A DNA stretch of 64,000 nucleotides, from positions 124,001-188,000 of the forward strand of contig NZ_SBII01000004.1 in assembly GCF_004028155.1 (NCBI RefSeq). The letters are read 5' to 3'. Below the pieces are notes generated by a model. The model worked only from the letters and a program-made list of their open reading frames with translations. It was not told the DNA's origin and did no database searches. This document shows, piece by piece, positions 59,309 to 64,000 of the stretch. Position 1 is the first letter of the stretch, and each line of letters starts with the position of its first letter. Made by a program: the position numbers and the translations under genes. The stretch is from Flavobacterium cerinum (GTDB lineage Bacteria; Bacteroidota; Bacteroidia; Flavobacteriales; Flavobacteriaceae).

Positions 59309-59712
59309 TTTATTGTAAGTTCAAAGCCTTTAGGGGCTATTGTTAAAAGTTTTTTCAATGTGGCTTTACTTGATGTTACATCTTTAAAACCGTCTTTATT
59401 GATATCGGTGTGTGAAGCTCCTACCAGGATACAGCCTAAAATTTCAGTATGGTAATTACCCTGATGAATTAAAATTGTATCTCTGTGAGGTACATCATTC
59501 ACTAAAAAATGAGAGCCGTACTTTGGGGATTTTCTCGCAGTTACTTTATAATTCCCCGTTGGGATACAGCTTTTTTGCGTTTTGTTGTTTTCCCAGTCAA
59601 GTTCAAGCGTTTTACACGTGAATACAGTTGTACCGGTTGCATCTTTTAGCTCAAGACTGCCTAATGTTTGTTTAGTGTCCGATTTTCCACGTATGAGTAC
59701 GGCCTTCATCAT
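59305..59712 (-). CDS. DUF5675 phage protein (putative endolysin-type domain)
   Basis: 135 residues. The family signature is clear: CIPTGNYKVTARKSPKYGSHFLVNDVPHRDTILIHQGNYHTEILGCILVG. The fold resembles an L,D-transpeptidase-like or lysis-associated domain, but catalysis is not established. It is placed in a cassette with the spanin-like gene (four-base overlap at its 3' end) and two upstream small genes, suggesting a lysis role. Confidence 0.75.
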   Translation of the reverse strand: MMKAVLIRGKSDTKQTLGSLELKDATGTTVFTCKTLELDWENNKTQKSCIPTGNYKVTARKSPKYGSHFLVNDVPHRDTILIHQGNYHTEILGCILVGASHTDINKDGFKDVTSSKATLKKLLTIAPKGFELTIK

Positions 59713-59721
59713 TTTTTGTTT

Positions 59722-60048
59722 TTAGTTAATTTGTACAGGTGAGCCGGTTGGAATGAAACTGGCACCGTCGTAAACAAATGTTTGTACTTTAGTCTTGCTG
59801 ATCACACCCGCAAGCACCGGTGCTGTAAATCCTGTACTAAAAGTCAGATCTCGTGCGGTTCCGTCACTTGTTACCTTTAGTATTATTTCATCCCCAATAA
59901 CCGGTTGTGCATCCCCTGAAAGGCTTAGGGTTCCTGCACCTGTCATAGCAATGCTTATGACGTTTCGGCTCTCTGTCACATTTGCTGACATTGATGCCGC
60001 ATAGACAATAGCAAACGCACAACTGCATCCAATTTGAAATCTATCCAT
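59722..60048 (-). CDS. Capsid-associated protein of unknown function (108 aa)
   Basis: 108 residues. The beta-rich sequence SRNVISIAMTGAGTLSLSGDAQPVIGDEIILKVTSDGTARDLTFSTGFTAPVLAGVISKTKVQTFVYDGASFIPTGSPV resembles small phage decoration or stalk domains, though none can be named. The gene overlaps the 60041 coiled-coil gene by eight bases and precedes the DUF5675 gene by nine. Confidence 0.55.
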   Translation of the reverse strand: MDRFQIGCSCAFAIVYAASMSANVTESRNVISIAMTGAGTLSLSGDAQPVIGDEIILKVTSDGTARDLTFSTGFTAPVLAGVISKTKVQTFVYDGASFIPTGSPVQIN

Positions 60049-60394
60049 TTTGTTTTCCGTTTAATTGTTTGAATTTTTGTAACTCTTCAATAAGGTGCCT
60101 GTTTTCCTCCATCATTAACTGAAGCTGTGCATCAGCCCTTTTAAGTTGGTCTTTTGCTTCATGAAGCTGGCTAATGGCATCCTTATATTTTGCGCTCAAG
60201 GCATCAACATCTGATATTGCTGTCTTGTATTTTGCGCCCAAATCCTCAACCATTTCACGATACATCTTAACGGCTTTTTCAACATTCTCCAGTTCCGTTG
60301 CACGGCTCTCAGCAAGGTTTTTACGCTTTGCGGCAAACCATCCTACACAACTTGTGGCAATGCCTATAATTGCCGTTAATATGTATTCGTTCAT
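60041..60394 (-). CDS. Membrane-anchored coiled-coil phage protein (117 aa)
   Basis: One TM helix at the N-terminus (about 5-20, ILTAIIGIATSCVGWFA) then a long coiled coil (about 25-110, AVKMYREMVEDLGAKYKTAISDVDALSAKYKDAISQLHEAKDQLKRADAQLQLMMEENRHLIEELQKF). The topology recalls i-spanin or holin-associated proteins, or a tail-tip anchor. It follows the capsid gene by 14 bases. Its role in lysis is possible, with the spanin-like gene further downstream. Confidence 0.55.
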   Translation of the reverse strand: MNEYILTAIIGIATSCVGWFAAKRKNLAESRATELENVEKAVKMYREMVEDLGAKYKTAISDVDALSAKYKDAISQLHEAKDQLKRADAQLQLMMEENRHLIEELQKFKQLNGKQNG

Positions 60395-60408
60395 TGTTTA
60401 AATGGTGT

Positions 60409-61317
60409 TTAAACGATTGCCCCTATAAACATGTTCTGGAATGGAACAGCGATAAAGTAGTGGCGGTAGTTTAGTTTGTTAGTTTGAGTTTCAGGGTCGT
60501 TCTCTGCCTTAGCAAAGTATTGTTTGGTTAAACCTGTTTTCTTTGCGATACCAGGTTTCCAGAATGCAACAGATGCCTGACGGTCTGTTGAGTTTTTAGT
60601 TGCTCCAAACGCTTTCTTAACACCTGCATCAGTGTAAAGCGGGTTACCACCATATTGGAAAATCTCAAATCCGGCAATAAGCGGTGCAGGTTTACCAGTG
60701 TTGTAATTCACCAGTTGATCGCCAAAGTTTTTACGGTCACGTAAAAGGTCGTTCCAGTGACGTGTGCAAAGCACCAAACGTCTTTCATCATCTGAAATGC
60801 CCTCGATATCATCCAACATGCCTTTGAAGGTTACTAAATCTTCATAAACTAATGTTGGTACCGTGCTGCCTGCAAGCGGTGCACCTGTAGCAATAAGAAC
60901 CGGTGTTGCAACCGTGTTAGACTGAGGGGCAATAGAGTGTATCGCCTTTTGGTTCTTTTTGGTAGTAATAGATCGTGTGTGACCTTTTGTTACAACATCG
61001 ATCTTATCATAAGATGCACCAATGGTCTGGTCATCACTAAGCGTGGTAACTTTCGTTTGGTATTTATCCAGCTGTACGATTACGCTATCATCGGTATAAC
61101 CCTGTAATGCGATTGGGTAAGCAGTGTTGTTAATTAATACCTCAGGGTTAAAGTTTGTGCGCGGTATGTGGATGATATTAGATTCGCTGGCATCACCTGA
61201 ACCAACTTCTATTACTTCGGTATCCAGTTCGGCAATACCATCAAGCCACGGCGCTACATTTTGATTAGAGAGGTTTTGGATAACGCGGTTTAACCATACC
61301 TCAGGGAAGTTTTCCAT
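60409..61317 (-). CDS. Major capsid protein, Mu gpT-like
   Basis: 302 residues. IPRTNFNPEVLINNTAYPIALQGYTDDSVIVQLDKYQTKVTTLSDDQTIGASYDKIDVVTKGHTRSITTKKNQKAIHSIAPQ and the central KGMLDDIEGISDDERRLVLCTRHWNDLL, ending with YFIAVPFQNMFIGAIV, fit the HK97-fold shell protein of Mu-like phages. Many such subunits form the head shell. It lies 15 bases after the protease/scaffold gene. The next gene is the TM-coiled-coil gene. Confidence 0.78.
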   Translation of the reverse strand: MENFPEVWLNRVIQNLSNQNVAPWLDGIAELDTEVIEVGSGDASESNIIHIPRTNFNPEVLINNTAYPIALQGYTDDSVIVQLDKYQTKVTTLSDDQTIGASYDKIDVVTKGHTRSITTKKNQKAIHSIAPQSNTVATPVLIATGAPLAGSTVPTLVYEDLVTFKGMLDDIEGISDDERRLVLCTRHWNDLLRDRKNFGDQLVNYNTGKPAPLIAGFEIFQYGGNPLYTDAGVKKAFGATKNSTDRQASVAFWKPGIAKKTGLTKQYFAKAENDPETQTNKLNYRHYFIAVPFQNMFIGAIV

Positions 61318-61332
61318 ACTGTTTTGTTTGGG

Positions 61333-61812
61333 TTATTTAAATAGTTTTTTGTACTCTTCCGGCTTGTTAGCTTTGAAAGCTAATTGCGTGGCCGTTGGTG
61401 CTTTTTGAAAATCATCAAGGGTTTTGATTTCAGCATCAGTAGCAGTGCCACCGGTAGCTACAGTTGCACCCAATTCAGTTTTTGCAGGTATAGCCTCAAT
61501 AGTAGCCTTAACCAGTTCAGGGTTGGTTTTGTACATGCCTAAATAAGCTTCAACCTGATCGGCTTTTATCTTACCAGCAGTAACCATTGAAAGCAGGAAT
61601 ACTTTTCCTTCTGAAAGGCTTGCAGTTTCCTTTTCGGTTTTAAGAGTTTCGTTTTCCTTTTTCAGGTTTTCAAGCTCTGTTTTGGTAGTTGATAACTCAG
61701 CAGAAAGCCCCATGATTTTGTTTTCAATTTCGCTTTCATCAACGCCTTCTTTAGGCACATCTTTAAAGCCTAAAGCCAAAAAGGCTGCAAGGCTCAACAT
61801 TATTTTTTTCAT
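61333..61812 (-). CDS. Possible nested scaffold protein from internal start
   Basis: From internal codon 170 (MKKIMLSLAAFLALGF), 159 residues would give the scaffold domain without the protease. The ATG is preceded by A/T-rich sequence with CTAACAAATAAT, like other good start regions in this window. Its first residues also read like a weak signal peptide. In-frame nesting is common in phage protease-scaffold genes. The product is inferred, not proven. Confidence 0.45.
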   Translation of the reverse strand: MKKIMLSLAAFLALGFKDVPKEGVDESEIENKIMGLSAELSTTKTELENLKKENETLKTEKETASLSEGKVFLLSMVTAGKIKADQVEAYLGMYKTNPELVKATIEAIPAKTELGATVATGGTATDAEIKTLDDFQKAPTATQLAFKANKPEEYKKLFK

Positions 61813-62319
61813 ATTATTTGTTAGATTTAATTCGGGTGTGGGTTCGGCTGCAAGTGAAAGGCATAGGCTTTTTACTTCGGCCTCAGTTAGTGGTGTATCT
61901 TCCTTACCTTTTAAGTAAAGTTGTAAAGCATTAGGATTAGATGGCACGGGTATAATTGTACCTTCAACTAATTCTGATTCCTTTAGCCAAATTTTACCGC
62001 CCAGGTATACCATGTCTTCATGACTAAAAAGAAGGCCCATAGATGCACCTTTTATAAAGCCACGCTCAACCTTGCCTTCAATCTTTGCGGCATCTACATC
62101 ATCACTGTCAAATTCAGGATATCCGCTAAGCAGGCCATTTTCTTTTTTGAGGTCCAACCAACGGCCTAATACAAATTCGTTACCGTTACGGTGGTTAGAA
62201 AGCATCACCGGGTTTTTTTCAAAACGGCTTAGGTTTATGCCTTCAGTGGACACAAAGAAGCCATAGGAATTTTCTACATTCTCATCATTCAGTATAAAGG
62301 GTTTGTTACTTTTTGCCAT
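61333..62319 (-). CDS. Prohead protease with C-terminal scaffold
   Basis: 328 residues. N-terminal protease-like half (about 1-165): YGFFVSTEGINLSRFEKNPVMLSNHRNGNEFVLGRWLDLKKENGLLSGYPEFD, GFIKGASMGLLF with the Ser, and SELVEGTIIPVPSNP. The C-terminal half is acidic coiled coil (about 195-260, ENKIMGLSAELSTTKTELENLKKENETLKTEKETASLSEGK) of a scaffold. An internal ATG at 61812 could start the scaffold alone, as in the Mu I/Z and lambda C/Nu3 pairs. First gene of the minus-strand late operon, divergent from the terminase genes. Confidence 0.75.
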   Translation of the reverse strand: MAKSNKPFILNDENVENSYGFFVSTEGINLSRFEKNPVMLSNHRNGNEFVLGRWLDLKKENGLLSGYPEFDSDDVDAAKIEGKVERGFIKGASMGLLFSHEDMVYLGGKIWLKESELVEGTIIPVPSNPNALQLYLKGKEDTPLTEAEVKSLCLSLAAEPTPELNLTNNMKKIMLSLAAFLALGFKDVPKEGVDESEIENKIMGLSAELSTTKTELENLKKENETLKTEKETASLSEGKVFLLSMVTAGKIKADQVEAYLGMYKTNPELVKATIEAIPAKTELGATVATGGTATDAEIKTLDDFQKAPTATQLAFKANKPEEYKKLFK

Positions 62320-62420
62320 CGTAATTGTGGTCGTTTAGAGTGGCAAAGATTAGGCGGGTATTTTGCTTAAAAAAGAAGTTGTGCAATTGTAAAACACCTA
62401 TGTACAAAGACTTTACAGAA

Positions 62421-62439
62421 GTGTACAGAAATTGTACAC
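62421..62439. promoter_or_regulatory. Inverted repeat in the divergent phage promoter region
   Basis: GTGTACA-GAAAT-TGTACAC, seven-base arms, lies between the divergent late operon and terminase genes. A further TGTACA at 62401-62406 precedes it. A likely operator or activator site for late genes. Confidence 0.55.
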
Positions 62440-62491
62440 CTTTTTTTTTACAACCATTATGTAGTGGAATTTTGTCTATAAATATGGCATA

Positions 62492-62929
62492 ATGGCAAAA
62501 ACTAAGCAGTTAGAAAAGGACTATGCAAAAACGCTTTTTGTAAATGAAAACATTTCGCAAAAAGAGATCGCAACACGTCTAAAAGTTACAGAAAAAACAA
62601 TCGGTAAATGGGTAAAGGATGGTAATTGGGAAACCATGAAAAAATCTATGCTTACCACTAAGGAAAATCAGCTTACAATGATGTATGACCAGTTGGATTT
62701 TTTAAATACTGATATTAAGGGACGTGAATTTAAAATTGCTACACCTAAAGAGGCTGATATCATCAGTAAGCTTACATCTGCCATAAACAGGCTCGAAACT
62801 GAAACCTCTATCGGTGATACGGTAGAAGTAGCAAAGAAAATAATACAATTTGTCCGTTCTCAGGATGTAGCATTTGCTGCACAGCTTACAAATTACTTTG
62901 ACGGCTATATAACCTCATTAACGAAGTAG
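62492..62929 (+). CDS. Small terminase subunit-like HTH protein (Mu gp27-like)
   Basis: 145 residues. The N-terminal helix-turn-helix (about 15-45, VNENISQKEIATRLKVTEKTIGKWVKDGNWETMKKS) is followed by helices with TLKEADIISKLTSAINRLETE-type spacing (here ATPKEADIISKLTSAINRLETETSIGDTVEV) and a C-terminal tail. This is the DUF1804-like small-terminase organisation that recognises phage DNA for packaging. It starts the plus-strand module, with the large subunit starting one base after its stop. Confidence 0.75.
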   Translation: MAKTKQLEKDYAKTLFVNENISQKEIATRLKVTEKTIGKWVKDGNWETMKKSMLTTKENQLTMMYDQLDFLNTDIKGREFKIATPKEADIISKLTSAINRLETETSIGDTVEVAKKIIQFVRSQDVAFAAQLTNYFDGYITSLTK

Positions 62930-62930
62930 T

Positions 62931-64000
62931 ATGGCAAAAAAAACCGATAAATCATATTTTGACAGCTGGCAGGAGTTCAGGGATAATACCCGAAAAGCTA
63001 CACCGGTAGACCTTAACGAAACCGCAACCCAAAAGGCAAACCGTATTAAGAAGCTGGAGGCTGATGATGAGGCATGGTTTAAATATTATTTCCCAAACTT
63101 CTATACCTCAGAACCGGCACCGTTCCATAAGAAAGCCACTCAAAGGGTGATGGATAATATGGAGTGGTTCGAGGTGCGCTCATGGTCGCGTGAGCTTGCA
63201 AAATCTGCACGTACGATGATGGAAGTTATAAAGCTGGCCATGACAGGAAAAAAGAAAAACATCCTGTTAATATCATCAACCTATGATGCAGCCGAAAGAT
63301 TGCTTTTGCCGTATAGGTCAACACTGGAAGCTAATAATCGCTTAATAAATGATTATGGAGATCAGGAAAGTATTGGCAACTGGGAAGCTGGCGAGTTTAT
63401 AACTAAAAACGGGGTGGCTTTTAGAGCCATCGGAGCGGGTCAATCGCCACGTGGTACCCGAAATGATGCTGCAAGACCCGATACAATACTGATTGATGAT
63501 ATTGATACTGACGAAGAGTGCCGTAACCCTGACAGGGTTAAAAACAAGATGGATTGGATTGAACAGGCTTTGATACCAACACGATCAATATCAGTACCTC
63601 TTTTAATAATTGCCTGCGGTAATATCATTGCGAAATATTGCTGTATTACTGAAATGGCAAAAAAGGCAGATATCCACGAAATAGTAAATATCCGGGATGA
63701 AAAAGGCCGTTCAACATGGCCTCAAAAAAATACTGAAGCTATGATTGACCGGGCATTAAAACCCATCAGCATAGGTTCACAGCAAAAGGAATATTTTAAT
63801 AATCCAATTAAAATTGGAAAGGTCTTTAAAAAGGTTATTTGGGGCAAATGTCCGCCGTTAACGACCTGTGAACAAATATTAACCTATGCTGACCCTGCAC
63901 CATCCGATAAGAAAAGCGCAAATGCATCTACAAAAGCCGTTGGTGTTATAGGCTATTTAGCAGGCAAATATTACCTGTATTGGGTTCGGGTAGCAAGTAT
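62931..64000 (+). CDS. Large terminase subunit, Mu gp28-like (cut by the window edge)
   Basis: At least 356 residues, open at the right edge. Motifs: a Walker-A-like SRELAKSARTMMEV, Walker B in ARPDTILIDDIDTDEECRNPDRVKNK, GAGQSPRGTRNDAARP coupling motif, and the start of the nuclease domain at LTYADPAPSDKKSANASTKAVGVIGY with its first catalytic Asp. It pumps DNA into the head with ATP and cuts it. The start at 62931 follows the small-subunit stop by one base. The portal gene presumably follows outside the window. Confidence 0.85.
   Translation, partial: MAKKTDKSYFDSWQEFRDNTRKATPVDLNETATQKANRIKKLEADDEAWFKYYFPNFYTSEPAPFHKKATQRVMDNMEWFEVRSWSRELAKSARTMMEVIKLAMTGKKKNILLISSTYDAAERLLLPYRSTLEANNRLINDYGDQESIGNWEAGEFITKNGVAFRAIGAGQSPRGTRNDAARPDTILIDDIDTDEECRNPDRVKNKMDWIEQALIPTRSISVPLLIIACGNIIAKYCCITEMAKKADIHEIVNIRDEKGRSTWPQKNTEAMIDRALKPISIGSQQKEYFNNPIKIGKVFKKVIWGKCPPLTTCEQILTYADPAPSDKKSANASTKAVGVIGYLAGKYYLYWVRVAS

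Noticed and set aside
45661..64000. CRISPR array or integrase searched for within the phage region
   Set aside because: No regularly spaced repeats and no recombinase or transposase gene were found. The insertion mechanism stays undetermined.

Overview
The window is AT-rich chromosomal DNA from a member of the Bacteroidota, most likely a Flavobacterium or close relative. The evidence is the gene families present (DUF4290, DUF5686, DUF6090, PorT-like outer-membrane barrels with 'AQ' signal peptides, SusC-type receptors), the lack of Shine-Dalgarno sites, and -7 promoter elements of the form TAnnTTTG. No tRNA or rRNA gene and no CRISPR array was seen.

Chromosomal part (1-25.8 kb and 29.9-45.7 kb). 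From the left there is a DUF4290 gene cut by the window edge, murA, three tandem paralogous membrane proteins with a Coa1-like protein, and two DUF5686 outer-membrane paralogues. Between those two lie a cytochrome b561-like gene, small membrane proteins and a NYN-domain gene. Then come aroQ, a cluster of five small outer-membrane barrels, xerD, a PAS histidine kinase with its response regulator, and a TetR regulator with a tripartite RND efflux operon. A 15-bp inverted repeat occurs once before tetR and three times before the efflux operon. To the right of a transposon lie rny, a probable 6S RNA, zapA and a coiled-coil gene, an M23 peptidase followed by a TonB-dependent receptor and a lipoprotein, a paiAB-like polyamine module divergent from a MocR-type regulator, and a CheB-CheR-PAS-histidine kinase with a lone receiver protein.

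Transposon (26167-29827). A 3.66-kb IS1595-type element is delimited by 23-bp perfect terminal inverted repeats and an 8-bp target duplication (CTTTGGAG). Besides the DDE transposase it holds an XRE repressor and at least seven small genes. One passenger gene resembles a chromosomal gene at 9.07 kb. The element sits inside a chromosomal interspersed repeat.

Phage part (about 45.9 kb to the right edge). This is a contractile-tailed, Mu-like prophage read mostly on the minus strand: protease/scaffold, capsid, lysis-type genes, sheath, tube, tail chaperone, tape measure, baseplate, fibres and holin. The terminase genes are divergent, on the plus strand, and the large subunit runs off the window. 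Points of interest are a -1 frameshift tail-chaperone extension, a nested scaffold start, a one-gene spanin, a tail fibre with a Sec signal peptide, a long palindromic structured element, and at the outer end a 102-residue thymidylate-synthase-like core carrying the Asp that marks dCMP-specific enzymes. No phage integrase or transposase is visible here.
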